DNA of 44,461 nt from Hyphomicrobiales bacterium (GTDB lineage: Bacteria; Pseudomonadota; Alphaproteobacteria; Rhizobiales; Rhizobiaceae), in assembly GCA_900468535.1 (NCBI GenBank), contig UBTY01000069.1:1-44461 (forward strand), read 5' to 3'. Below, piece after piece: positions 32,619-40,861 of the stretch. The notes below the pieces were generated by a model that made no database searches, was not told the DNA's origin, and worked only from the letters and a program-made list of their open reading frames with translations. The position numbers and the translations under genes were made by a program. The first letter of the stretch is position 1. Every line of letters starts with the position of its first letter.

Positions 32619-33896
32619 TTACTTGCCGCTTGCTTCGAGGATCGAGGCTTCCAGAATGTCGAGCGCTTCGCCGAAGACATTGTCCTGGATGGTGATCGGC
32701 GCGAGGAAGCGGATGACGTTTCCGTGGACGCCGCAGGTCAGAAGGATCAAGCCCTTTTCCAGCGCGATCAGACGGACCTTATTGGCGAATTCGGCGCTCG
32801 GCAGTTTCGTCGTCTTGTCGTTGAACTCGACGGCGTTCATGAAACCCGGGCCGCGGATGTCGACGATCTCTGGCGCCTTCTCGCGGAGCGATTCGAGGCG
32901 CTGTTTGAGACGGCTGCCAAGCTGGTTGGCGCGGTCGCAAAGACCTTCGTCCTTGATGACGTCAAGAACGGCGTGAGCAGCCGCGATGCCGAGCGGATTG
33001 CCGCCATAGGTGCCGCCAAGACCGCCGGGTCCCGGCGCATCCATGATCTCTGCGCGGCCGGTGACGGCTGCGAGCGGGAAGCCGCCTGCAAGGCTCTTGG
33101 CCATCGTCATGAGGTCGGGGGCGACCTCATGGTGATCCATTGCGAACAGCTTGCCTGTGCGGGCAAAGCCGGTCTGGACTTCATCGGCGATGAGCAGGAT
33201 GCCATGCTGGTCGCAGATCTCGCGCAGTGCCTTCATAAAGGAAACCGGCACCGAGTAGAAACCGCCCTCGCCCTGAACCGGCTCGATGATGATGGCGGCA
33301 ACGCGCTGCGGATCGACATCAGCGGCAAACAGCTTCTTCAGCGCGGCCAGCGACTGATCCGGCGTCACGCCATGAAGCTCGACCGGAAACGGCACATGGA
33401 ACACATCGCCCGGCATCGCACCGAAGCCAACCTTGTAAGGCACGACCTTGCCTGTCAGCGCCATGCCCATGAAGGTGCGACCATGGAAGCCGCCGCCGAA
33501 AGCGATGACGGCGGAGCGGCCGGTGGCGGCGCGAGCGATCTTTACCGCGTTCTCAACGGCTTCGGCACCCGTGGTGACGAAGATCGTCTTCTTCTCGAAA
33601 TTGCCCGGTGTCAGCGCATTCAGGCGCTCGGCGAGGTGCACGTAGTTTTCGTAGGGAACGACCTGGTGGCAGGTGTGGGTGAAGTGATCGAGTTGCTCCT
33701 TGACGGCAGCGATCACGCGCGGGTGGCGATGGCCAGTGTTGAGAACGGCGATACCGGCCGCGAAATCGATGTAACGGCGACCTTCCTTGTCCCAGATCTC
33801 GGCATTCTCTGCACGGTCGGCATAGATCTGCGTGGTCATGCCAACACCACGGGAAATGGCGGCATTCTTCCGGTCTGTGAGGGTGGTCGCGGTCAT
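32619..33896 (-). CDS. gabT: 4-aminobutyrate aminotransferase
   Basis: 425 residues of the class III PLP-dependent aminotransferases. The PLP lysine is K267 in TMAKSLAGGFPL, D238 in LLIADEVQTGF binds the pyridine nitrogen, and FVTTGAEAVENAVKIARA (106-123) holds the phosphate. It transfers the amino group of GABA to 2-oxoglutarate, giving succinate semialdehyde for GabD. I chose the ATG at 33896, where the GabT N-terminus begins (TDRKNAAISRGVGM); the frame is open upstream to 34010 but that runs across the operator. First gene of the gabT-gabD operon, divergent from a MerR/XRE/cupin regulator gene with a 25-bp dyad between them. Confidence 0.95.
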   Translation of the reverse strand: MTATTLTDRKNAAISRGVGMTTQIYADRAENAEIWDKEGRRYIDFAAGIAVLNTGHRHPRVIAAVKEQLDHFTHTCHQVVPYENYVHLAERLNALTPGNFEKKTIFVTTGAEAVENAVKIARAATGRSAVIAFGGGFHGRTFMGMALTGKVVPYKVGFGAMPGDVFHVPFPVELHGVTPDQSLAALKKLFAADVDPQRVAAIIIEPVQGEGGFYSVPVSFMKALREICDQHGILLIADEVQTGFARTGKLFAMDHHEVAPDLMTMAKSLAGGFPLAAVTGRAEIMDAPGPGGLGGTYGGNPLGIAAAHAVLDVIKDEGLCDRANQLGSRLKQRLESLREKAPEIVDIRGPGFMNAVEFNDKTTKLPSAEFANKVRLIALEKGLILLTCGVHGNVIRFLAPITIQDNVFGEALDILEASILEASGK

Positions 33897-33929
33897 CGGT
33901 GCGTTCCTGCGCTCTGGATTGATTGAAAC

Positions 33930-33954
33930 TATCTTGCATAAATTCTGCAAGATA
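33930..33954. promoter_or_regulatory. Operator-like dyad upstream of gabT
   Basis: TATCTTGCA (33930-33938) and TGCAAGATA (33946-33954) are perfect 9-bp inverted arms with a 7-nt spacer. A further half-site, TGCAAGAA, follows at about 33979-33986. The dyad lies 34 bp before the gabT start, in the 200-bp divergent region, and is a strong candidate site for the adjacent regulator. Confidence 0.65.
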
Positions 33955-34096
33955 TGTACAAAACTCCTACATTTTTCCTGCAAGAAAGCAAGCGGCATTT
34001 TCCGCTTCAATCGGCCGACGTTTTCAGCGATGGTCGGCTTGAGTAAGAAGGTCGAAATTGACCCATGATGACGAACGAACCGGGAATTTTTGGCTT

Positions 34097-34903
34097 ATGA
34101 ACAATGGGACGCCCGTGCGCTACAAGGTAGCGGAGGCGGCAAAATCGGCGGGCGTTTCCGCATCCACCCTGCGCCTGTGGGAAAGCCAGGGGCTTGTCGT
34201 GCCGGACCGGTCGGAAACCGGACACCGGCAATACAGCGCAGACGATGTTGCGCGGATAAAGAAGATAGCCTGGTATCGAACTGAACGCGGACTCAATCCG
34301 GCGGCCATTCGTGAGGCGTTAGAAAGCGAAGAGCCCTCTGAAAATTCCGACCCCGCGGATACGTCGGATCTCGGCCGGCGTTTGCGCAGCCTGCGCCATG
34401 GTGCCGGGAAGACGCTCGATCAGGTTGCCGGTGACGTTGGCATTGCCGCCTCCACGCTATCGACGCTCGAGCGAACCTCGCAGGGTGTAAGCTTCAAGAC
34501 GCTGCACGACCTCGCCGAATACTACGACACGACCGTTTCCCGTCTCTCCGGCGAGGAACGTGACGACGTGGCCGAAGTCGTTCGCGCCGGCGCGTGGCGG
34601 ACATGGCCGGAAACGACGCCCGGCGTCACTGTCCAGCTTCTGGCCGAGGGCCGCACGATGATGGATTGCCACCGTTTCGTGCTGGCGCCCGGTGCTGCAA
34701 GCGAGGGCGCTTACCGCCACGAAGGCGAGGAGTTCATGCATGTTCTCTCGGGGCGGCTTGAACTGGTGCTCGATTCCGACCAGTTCTTCGACCTCGGACC
34801 CGGCGACTCGCTCTACTTCGAAAGCCGCCGCTACCATTCCTGGCGCAACCGCCACGACGGCGAAACCATCCTCATCTGGATCAATACGCCGCCGACATTC
34901 TGA
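34097..34903 (+). CDS. Transcriptional regulator with MerR-type HTH, XRE-type HTH and cupin domain
   Basis: 268 residues in three modules. Residues about 8-75 are a MerR-type DNA-binding domain (YKVAEAAKSAGVSASTLRLW, then RQYSADDVARIKKIAW). Residues about 95-150 are an XRE/Cro-type domain (GKTLDQVAGDVGIAASTLST, then LHDLAEYYDTTVSRL). Residues about 170-265 are a cupin sensor (YRHEGEEFMHVLSGRLELVL, PGDSLYFES, HSWRNR) with potential metal ligands His, Glu and His. XRE-cupin regulators often govern amine catabolism, including GABA and putrescine. The preceding MerR module is an extra. I took the ATG at 34097; an in-frame TTG at 34058 with AAGAAGG upstream is possible. Divergent from gabT. Confidence 0.87.
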   Translation: MNNGTPVRYKVAEAAKSAGVSASTLRLWESQGLVVPDRSETGHRQYSADDVARIKKIAWYRTERGLNPAAIREALESEEPSENSDPADTSDLGRRLRSLRHGAGKTLDQVAGDVGIAASTLSTLERTSQGVSFKTLHDLAEYYDTTVSRLSGEERDDVAEVVRAGAWRTWPETTPGVTVQLLAEGRTMMDCHRFVLAPGAASEGAYRHEGEEFMHVLSGRLELVLDSDQFFDLGPGDSLYFESRRYHSWRNRHDGETILIWINTPPTF

Positions 34904-34977
34904 ACCTCGTCGGTATCGTCCGCGCCGGCTTTGCGCTATAGCGCCAGAAGCAGCAGTTTGAGTGAGAGAAAAGATCG

Positions 34978-35604
34978 ATGGCAGCCACCATACGTTACCA
35001 TGAAGGTGATATCTCAGCGGCGGATGCCGCGCGCTACACCGGAGCCATCGCCATCGACACCGAGACGCTCGGCCTGGTGCCGCGTCGCGACAGGCTTTGC
35101 GTCGTGCAGCTTTCCTGCGGCGACGGTTCGGCCGATGTGATCCGCATCGCCTCCGGCCAGAAGGACGCGCCGAATCTCGTCGCCATGCTGGCCGATCCCA
35201 CCCGGCAGAAGATCTTTCACTATGGCCGCTTCGACATTGCCGTTCTGTTTCACACGTTCGGCGTCACAGCCCAGCCCGTCTTCTGCACCAAGATCGCCTC
35301 GCGCCTTTGCCGCACCTACACCGACCGCCATGGGCTGAAGGACAATCTCAAGGAAATGCTCGAGGTCGACATTTCCAAGACTCAGCAATCGTCCGACTGG
35401 GCGGCGGCAACGCTGTCGCAGGCGCAGCTCGAATATGCCGCCTCCGATGTACTTTACCTGCATGCGCTGCGGGCGAAGCTGACCGAGCGCCTGCTGCGCG
35501 ACGGTCGCATGGACCATGCGACAGCCTGCTTCGAGTTTCTTCCGACACGAGCCAAGCTCGACCTGCTCGGCTGGGAAGAGACCGACATCTTCGCACACAG
35601 CTAA
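34978..35604 (+). CDS. rnd: RNase D-like 3'-5' exoribonuclease (exonuclease domain only)
   Basis: 208 residues forming one DEDDy exonuclease domain. D27 and E29 lie in AIDTETLGL (exo I), D86 in HYGRFDIAVL (exo II), and Y153 with D157 in YAASDVLYL (exo III). These are the residues that hold two metal ions. E. coli RNase D is about 375 residues with two HRDC domains; these are missing here, as in the short RNase D forms common in alphaproteobacteria. The role would be 3' trimming of tRNA precursors and other small RNAs. The gene is monocistronic with a strong terminator downstream. Confidence 0.88.
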   Translation: MAATIRYHEGDISAADAARYTGAIAIDTETLGLVPRRDRLCVVQLSCGDGSADVIRIASGQKDAPNLVAMLADPTRQKIFHYGRFDIAVLFHTFGVTAQPVFCTKIASRLCRTYTDRHGLKDNLKEMLEVDISKTQQSSDWAAATLSQAQLEYAASDVLYLHALRAKLTERLLRDGRMDHATACFEFLPTRAKLDLLGWEETDIFAHS

Positions 35605-35629
35605 GAAACGGCATTGCCGCTTCAGCCAA

Positions 35630-35668
35630 GCCGGCCACGGTCACCCGTGTGCCGGCCATTAGTTTTTT
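35630..35668 (+). terminator. Intrinsic terminator of the RNase D-like gene
   Basis: GCCGGCCACGG (35630-35640) pairs with CCGTG-T-GCCGGC (35645-35656) around loop TCAC, with one bulged T. TTTTTT follows at 35663-35668. A classic rho-independent terminator 26 bp after the stop. Confidence 0.85.
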
Positions 35669-35718
35669 CTTAACGTCATTTCGCTAGGATACTTATTAAT
35701 TTTTATGCATTCGTCGGC

Positions 35719-35807
35719 GCGATGAAGGCGTCAAGCAGGCAGGAGGAGCTGCCAGTGAATGCAGAGAGCCGGATGAGCGCGGCTGTCCTGTAACCTGCTT
35801 TCATCGC
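35719..35807 (+). promoter_or_regulatory. Structured 5' leader of the 514-residue protein gene
   Basis: GCGATGAA (35719-35726) pairs with TTCATCGC (35800-35807), and AGCAGG (35734-35739) with CCTGCT (35794-35799), leaving a 7-nt bulge. CAGGA (35740-35744) can pair with TCCTG (35786-35790), and AGCCG/CGGCT (35767-35771/35780-35784) closes the apex. An alternative hairpin is GGCAG/CTGCC (35738-35742/35749-35753), whose loop exposes GAGGAG. A short reading frame is embedded in the structure. TTAACG and TTATTA near 35671-35698 could be the promoter. It matches no leader class I know. Confidence 0.55.
35755..35793 (+). CDS. Possible 12-codon leader peptide
   Basis: GTG followed by 11 sense codons and TAA encodes VNAESRMSAAVL (Met at the start in practice). 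AGGAGGAG (35741-35748) lies 6 nt upstream, an almost ideal Shine-Dalgarno site. The ORF fills the loop side of a 14-bp closing stem, so ribosomes on it would open the leader structure. No run of codons for one amino acid is present, so classic attenuation is unlikely. Whether it is translated cannot be told from one sequence. Confidence 0.4.
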   Translation: MNAESRMSAAVL

Positions 35808-35830
35808 ACTTTACGAAAGAGGAGCATGCC

Positions 35831-37375
35831 ATGTTGACTCCGGTTCGTGCAGCGTCAAATGCAAGCTTTTCATCCCAGAGCCAGTCGGTTGCCATTGCCG
35901 CCAATGGCACGATCCGCGTCGTGGATGCCGTTCCCCCTGTCCATCAGGTACAGAGCTCCGACCTGAACTCGACGATCGCGGGCAAGCTCAACATATTGCT
36001 GCTTGCCGTGCGCGCCCGGATGGTGGAAGCCCTTCTCGACGTCCTGAAGGCCGCAGGCGACGCACTCTCGCAGCCACGCGGTGAAGATGAAACAGATCTC
36101 GCCTTCGCCTCCCGTCTTGCCTCAGCAATTCAGAAGTTGCCCCCTGCAAAGATCGAACAGCTGGAGCGCCAGCTGGCAGCGCAGGGCCATGCCGTGCCGC
36201 TTCGGCTGCTGGCGGAAGCGCTCAAAAATCCGGCTGGGCCGGAAGCTGCGCGCATAACCGCCTATCTGGAGAGCATGCGATACAAGGATCGCGATCTCGC
36301 GACCGGCGCTGTCGTCCGTTCGTATCGACAGAATGATGCTTCGCCCTTGCGGCAGGAGCAGAAGCCCGAAATCAACCTTCAGCGGGAAGCCCTCTCCAAC
36401 GCCTCTCCCGACGACGCAGAGCCATCGGCCCGGGCGGCTGCCTCCCTGGCCGCCCGAGCGGCATCCGATCCGGTACAGCCTCGTCAGGCCTCGCCCCTTC
36501 CGGAGCAATCGAACGGGATGCTGGAAGCGGAGGATGTCGCTGTCGTTCAGCAGGAAGCGACCGTTGATCTGCCTGACCATGAACAGATCCAGGCAGCAGC
36601 CGCGACCGAAGTGGAAACGAGCACGCCCGACAGCATCGGCGAGGAGGCAGCCGTCGCGGTACCAAATCTCGAAGCCAGCCATACAGGTGCCAAGGCCGAC
36701 CCCGTCATTCCAAGAATATGGCCCGGCATTCCCGCCTCCATCACCGAGGAAACGACCGACCTGATCGTTGCGATCATACGCGATCAGGAAACAGAGACGC
36801 TGCTTGATGCTGCGGACGTGGGTTCGGCGGTCGAGATCGACGTGCTCGCCGGAGATGACCTTGCCGCCGATCTCCCCGACAACCCGATGGAGCTGCCGGC
36901 TCAGACATTGACGCAGGGTGCCACCCGCCAGTCGACGCTGGTCAATCCGCAGTCCGCTGCGGCCATGATGGATGCCGGCGCTCGCCCGACACCGGAGCAG
37001 GTCGAACAATACGACGTTCCGGATGCCGTCGAGGCGGCCTATGCGCCCGTTCTGATGAAGATTGTCGAGGGCGTGCCCTATGCTCCTCGCGCTTACGATT
37101 TCGCCAAGGACGAGATCGAAGACGGCGGCTCCCACTCCATGAACCGTGAAGACCACGACGGCGGCCCGCCTTCCGAGGACGAAGAGGAAGCGCCTGATGA
37201 TGAGGGTCAACCCGAGCCGGAAGCCGTAGTGATGGCGGAAAATTCCGAAGCGGCCAGCGCGGACGAAAAGCCTGCTTCCAGCAGTGTGCCGCTCCTCGCG
37301 GCGCCCGGGCTCGCCATGCCGCAGCAGACCGAGGAAGCCTACGCGCTTTATCGGCGCATGGCGGGCTGGGAATAG
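35831..37375 (+). CDS. Large acidic protein of unknown function
   Basis: 514 residues, not recognised. The N-terminal 45 residues are Ser/Ala/Val-rich without a signal peptide. Residues about 48-150 are predicted helical (NILLLAVRARMVEALLDVLK, then KLPPAKIEQLERQLAAQGHA). The rest is low in complexity, rich in Ala, Glu, Asp and Pro. An especially acidic stretch occurs near 440-480 (GGPPSEDEEEAPDDEGQPEP). It ends with a short ordered-looking tail (QTEEAYALYRRMAGWE). GGAG lies 6 nt before the ATG. Reading-frame length and codon use support a real gene. The leader contains a short ORF and structure, and the gene ends at a strong shared terminator, so it is a unit of its own. Confidence 0.75.
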   Translation: MLTPVRAASNASFSSQSQSVAIAANGTIRVVDAVPPVHQVQSSDLNSTIAGKLNILLLAVRARMVEALLDVLKAAGDALSQPRGEDETDLAFASRLASAIQKLPPAKIEQLERQLAAQGHAVPLRLLAEALKNPAGPEAARITAYLESMRYKDRDLATGAVVRSYRQNDASPLRQEQKPEINLQREALSNASPDDAEPSARAAASLAARAASDPVQPRQASPLPEQSNGMLEAEDVAVVQQEATVDLPDHEQIQAAAATEVETSTPDSIGEEAAVAVPNLEASHTGAKADPVIPRIWPGIPASITEETTDLIVAIIRDQETETLLDAADVGSAVEIDVLAGDDLAADLPDNPMELPAQTLTQGATRQSTLVNPQSAAAMMDAGARPTPEQVEQYDVPDAVEAAYAPVLMKIVEGVPYAPRAYDFAKDEIEDGGSHSMNREDHDGGPPSEDEEEAPDDEGQPEPEAVVMAENSEAASADEKPASSSVPLLAAPGLAMPQQTEEAYALYRRMAGWE

Positions 37376-37402
37376 ACGTTTCGCATTACTTCCTGAAATA
37401 AA

Positions 37403-37436
37403 AAGAAACCCGCCGGATCGCTCCGGCGGGTTTCTT
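37403..37436. terminator. Bidirectional intrinsic terminator between convergent genes
   Basis: AAGAAACCCGCCGGA (37403-37417) and TCCGGCGGGTTTCTT (37422-37436) form a perfect 15-bp stem with loop TCGC. The T-rich side exists on both strands, so it can end both the 514-residue protein gene and rpsA. Confidence 0.93.
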
Positions 37437-37461
37437 CATTCTTCAAGCCTGAGGCTGACGA

Positions 37462-39165
37462 TTATTCGCCGCCGCGGTTCTTCAGAGCCGCGCCGAGGAT
37501 GTCGCCGAGCGAAGCGCCCGAGTCGGACGAACCGAACTGAGCAACAGCTTCCTTCTCTTCTGCGATTTCCAGAGCCTTGATGGACAGCATGATCTTGCGG
37601 TCCTTCTTGGAGAAGTTGGTGACGCGGGCGTCAACAACCTGGCCAACCGAGAAACGCTCAGGACGCTGATCGTCGCGGTCGCGCGCGAGGTCTGCACGGC
37701 GGATGAACGAGGTGATGTCTTCGTGCTCGACGAGCTTCACTTCGATGCCGCCATCGTTGACTGCGGTGATTTCGCAGGAAACGACTGCATTCTTGCGCAG
37801 GTCGCCAGAGGCAGCGGCGTCGCCGACTGCATCCTTCCCGAGCTGCTTGATGCCGAGCGAGATGCGCTCCTTTTCGACGTCTACATCGAGAACGACAGCC
37901 TTGACGACGTCGCCCTTGTTGTACTCTTCGATGACCTGCTCGCCCGGACGGTTCCAGTCGAGATCCGACAGGTGCACCATGCCGTCAACATCGCCGTCGA
38001 GGCCGATGAACAGACCGAATTCGGTCTTGTTCTTGACTTCGCCTTCGACTTCAGTGCCGGCCGGATGGTTGCGAGCGAATGCCGCCCACGGATTTTCCAG
38101 GGTCTGCTTGAGGCCGAGCGAAATACGACGCTTGGACGGATCGACTTCGAGAACGACGACTTCGACTTCCTGGCTCGTGGACAGGATCTTGCCGGGGTGT
38201 ACGTTCTTCTTGGTCCAGGACATTTCCGAGATGTGGATCAGGCCTTCGATGCCCGGCTCCAGCTCGACGAACGCACCGTAGTCGGTGATGTTCGTGACGG
38301 TACCGGAGATCTTCTTGCCTTCCGGATACTTGGCCTGGATGCCATCCCACGGATCCGACTCGAGCTGCTTCATGCCGAGCGAGATGCGGTGGGTTTCCTG
38401 GTTGATGCGGATGATCTGTACCTTGACCTGCTGGCCGATGGACAGGATTTCCGACGGATGGTTCACACGGCGCCATGCCATGTCGGTGACGTGCAGCAGG
38501 CCGTCGATGCCGCCGAGGTCAACGAACGCACCGTAATCGGTGATGTTCTTGACGACGCCGTCAACAACCTGGCCTTCTTCGAGGTTCTGAACGATTTCAG
38601 AACGCTGCTCGGCACGGGATTCTTCCAGAACCGTACGACGCGATACGACGATGTTGCCGCGACGCTTGTCCATCTTGAGGATTTCGAAGGGCTGCGGGTT
38701 GTGCATCAGCGGAGTGACGTCGCGGATCGGGCGGATGTCGACCTGCGAACGCGGCAGGAAGGCAATCGCGCCGTCGAGGTCAACCGTGAAGCCGCCCTTG
38801 ACCTGGTTGAAGATAACGCCTTCAACGCGCTCACCAGCTTCGAATTTGGCTTCGAGCTTGACCCAGCTCTCTTCGCGGCGAGCCTTTTCGCGCGACAGAA
38901 CAGCTTCGCCGAGAGCGTTTTCGATACGCTCAACGTAAACTTCGACTTCGTCGCCGACCTTGAGCGTGCCGTCCTTGGCCTTGGCGCCGAATTCCTTGAG
39001 AGCGATGCGACCTTCGACCTTGAGGCCGACGTCAACAACGGCGGAGTCCTTCTCGATTGCCGTTACGATGCCCTTGGTGACGTAGCCTTCGGCCAGGTCG
39101 TGCTTGGCAAAGGACTCTTCCAGAAGGGCCGCGAAATCTTCGCGAGAGGGAGTAGCTACTGACAT
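37462..39165 (-). CDS. rpsA: 30S ribosomal protein S1
   Basis: 567 residues, the usual rhizobial length, built of six S1 (OB-fold) repeats. The middle repeats are the most conserved, with the recurrent pattern ITDYGAFVDLGGIDGLLHVT and ITDYGAFVELEPGIEGLIHI followed by ISLGMKQLESDPW. The first two repeats anchor S1 to the ribosome; the rest bind mRNA leaders. The true start is the ATG at 39165 (MSVATPSREDFAALL) with AGGAG 5 nt upstream; the frame is open to 39261. The gene lies downstream of cmk on the same strand, the usual alphaproteobacterial order, with 170 bp between. Confidence 0.97.
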   Translation of the reverse strand: MSVATPSREDFAALLEESFAKHDLAEGYVTKGIVTAIEKDSAVVDVGLKVEGRIALKEFGAKAKDGTLKVGDEVEVYVERIENALGEAVLSREKARREESWVKLEAKFEAGERVEGVIFNQVKGGFTVDLDGAIAFLPRSQVDIRPIRDVTPLMHNPQPFEILKMDKRRGNIVVSRRTVLEESRAEQRSEIVQNLEEGQVVDGVVKNITDYGAFVDLGGIDGLLHVTDMAWRRVNHPSEILSIGQQVKVQIIRINQETHRISLGMKQLESDPWDGIQAKYPEGKKISGTVTNITDYGAFVELEPGIEGLIHISEMSWTKKNVHPGKILSTSQEVEVVVLEVDPSKRRISLGLKQTLENPWAAFARNHPAGTEVEGEVKNKTEFGLFIGLDGDVDGMVHLSDLDWNRPGEQVIEEYNKGDVVKAVVLDVDVEKERISLGIKQLGKDAVGDAAASGDLRKNAVVSCEITAVNDGGIEVKLVEHEDITSFIRRADLARDRDDQRPERFSVGQVVDARVTNFSKKDRKIMLSIKALEIAEEKEAVAQFGSSDSGASLGDILGAALKNRGGE

Positions 39166-39176
39166 GAAATCTCCTG

Positions 39177-39198
39177 CGTGTCCGGATCTTTGGACACG
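39177..39198 (-). promoter_or_regulatory. Hairpin next to the rpsA ribosome-binding site
   Basis: On the minus strand CGTGTCC (39198-39192) pairs with GGACACG (39183-39177) around an 8-nt loop. AGGAG (39175-39171) follows one base later. Such a hairpin beside the Shine-Dalgarno site could take part in S1 autoregulation, known in E. coli from a different leader structure. Inferred only. Confidence 0.45.
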
Positions 39199-39335
39199 TA
39201 TGCGCCGGTTGGTTCGAGTTGAACGGGCCTGAACCCAGTCCGCCTCCTCATCGGGAAGCAATCCGGCGCTTGGACGGAATTTCAGGCTTAGTCTTCAAAA
39301 GCGACCCAGGCATGGCCCGGGCAAATCGCTCGAAT

Positions 39336-39983
39336 TCAGGTATTTCGGCTCAAAGCCGCATCAATGATCGATTTCGCAGCTTGAAACGCGGCCTCTATAC
39401 TCATTTCCGACGTATCAAGCAAGTGCGCGTCATCAGCTGGTTTCAAAGGGCTGTCAGCCCTTCCCATGTCCCGTTCGTCGCGCCGCTTCACGTCTTCAAA
39501 AATGACGTCGAAATCGGCAGATTCGCCCTTGCCTGTTATTTCGTCGTAACGGCGCTTCGCCCTGACTTCGGGACTGGCCGTTACGTAGAGCTTCACAGGC
39601 GCCTGCGGGCAGACAACGGTGCCGATGTCGCGACCGTCGAGTACGGTTCCCGGCGTCTTTTCCGAAAACCGGCGCTGCGCCTCGACCAATGCACGACGCA
39701 CGGAGGGCATCACGGCAATCTTCGAGGCAGCCTCGCCGATCTCATGCTTCGAAAGGATATCGCGATCGAGGCCGGCCAATTCAACCTCGCGGGCCATCTT
39801 TTCGGCGACTTTCTCATCATCGAGCGTTTCACCGGCATCGAGCAAGGCCTTTGCCGTCGCGCGGTAGGTGAGGCCGGTATCGAGATGGTGAAACCCATAG
39901 GTTTCGGCGATACGGCGCGAAAGCGTTCCCTTGCCTGCTGCAGCCGGGCCGTCGATGGCAATCGTGAAGTGTCTGGAATTCAT
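39336..39983 (-). CDS. cmk: Cytidylate kinase
   Basis: 215 residues. The P-loop is GPAAAGKGT (12-20). TYGFHHLDTGLTYRATA (29-45) is the CMP-binding Asp-Thr-Gly motif. VLDGRDIGTVVCPQAPVKLY (114-133) holds conserved Asp and Arg residues, and the LID region is RRYDEITGKGES. The enzyme phosphorylates CMP and dCMP to diphosphates with ATP. It is followed by rpsA on the same strand. The upstream neighbour is a PaiB-like gene 8 bp away rather than aroA, which usually precedes cmk in rhizobia. Confidence 0.96.
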   Translation of the reverse strand: MNSRHFTIAIDGPAAAGKGTLSRRIAETYGFHHLDTGLTYRATAKALLDAGETLDDEKVAEKMAREVELAGLDRDILSKHEIGEAASKIAVMPSVRRALVEAQRRFSEKTPGTVLDGRDIGTVVCPQAPVKLYVTASPEVRAKRRYDEITGKGESADFDVIFEDVKRRDERDMGRADSPLKPADDAHLLDTSEMSIEAAFQAAKSIIDAALSRNT

Positions 39984-39991
39984 CTACCTGT

Positions 39992-40633
39992 TCATTTCTC
40001 CGTCAGTCCGCCATAGCGGCGGACAAGATCGGTCATATCGGCCTGGCCTGCTTCATGATCCAGGCCGGTCGCCACGCCTTGCCGATCGGCGACCGGTCGG
40101 TTCTGGCTTACCTTCCATTTTCCCTCGATCGCGGCAATGTCGATCTCGACGCCGATGATGCCCTTGATCTGCGCCCGAATGAAATCGTCGGGAGCGTCAC
40201 CGACGGCCCAGGGCCTGTCGCGTGGCTCTTCCTGTTGCGTCGTGAGCGCATTGATCTGCTGCAAAAGCCAGGCCTGATCGTCGATGACGCGGCCCTTTCC
40301 GCGCGCCTGCACGATCGCGTAGTTCCAGGTCGGCACCACCTTCCCGGTTTCCTGCTTGGTCTGATACCAGGATGGCGTGATATAGGCATCGGCGCCCTGG
40401 AATACGGCAAGCACCTCGGCGCCGGCCTCGATGTCGCGCCACTGCGGATTGGCCTTGGCGAGATGGAGGCGCAAAGTCCCCTTCTCGGATGCTGTGGGAT
40501 CGAGATGAACGGGAACCGCGTTGGCCATCAGGCCCGATGCGCCGGCCGTGATCAAAAGGCTCAGCGGATGGGCGCGGATAAGGGCATGCTGGACGTCAAG
40601 ATCGTCTTCGCGAAAATGCGGCGGCTGGTACAT
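39992..40633 (-). CDS. PaiB-like FMN-binding protein / negative regulator family
   Basis: 213 residues of the PaiB family (flavin-reductase-like split barrel). Family marks are the N-terminal MYQPPHFREDD and LLITAGASGLMANAVPVHLD. The flavin-site region follows with HLAKANPQWRD, VFQGADAYITPSWYQTKQ and PTWNYAIVQARG, and the C-terminal stretch is KIGTWKxSQNR-like (IEGKWKVSQNRPVAD). In Bacillus PaiB was described as a negative regulator of sporulation and protease genes; most homologues are uncharacterised. I placed the start at 40633, where the family's N-terminus begins, within a longer frame to 40708. It directly precedes cmk. Confidence 0.88.
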   Translation of the reverse strand: MYQPPHFREDDLDVQHALIRAHPLSLLITAGASGLMANAVPVHLDPTASEKGTLRLHLAKANPQWRDIEAGAEVLAVFQGADAYITPSWYQTKQETGKVVPTWNYAIVQARGKGRVIDDQAWLLQQINALTTQQEEPRDRPWAVGDAPDDFIRAQIKGIIGVEIDIAAIEGKWKVSQNRPVADRQGVATGLDHEAGQADMTDLVRRYGGLTEK

Positions 40634-40861
40634 CGTCGTGGACCCATTCCGGCAGCCGGCGCCCCGCCGACCTGCCCTGCAAATGAACAATGCGCGGGTC
40701 ACTATCACAAATGGCCGTGCTGCGCATCAGCGATCCGTAAAGTTTGGCTTTGACATGCCGGGCTGCAACGATTATGGGGACCGGCTTATAAATTCCGAAT
40801 AGAACGCCGGTTTTCACGGCATTTGCCGAATCTTGATTCGGCCATTCTCACGAGGCTTACA

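Noticed and set aside
37723..39162. Open frame of 479 codons on the plus strand
   Set aside because: It is antisense to rpsA; its composition reflects the strong codon bias of that gene.
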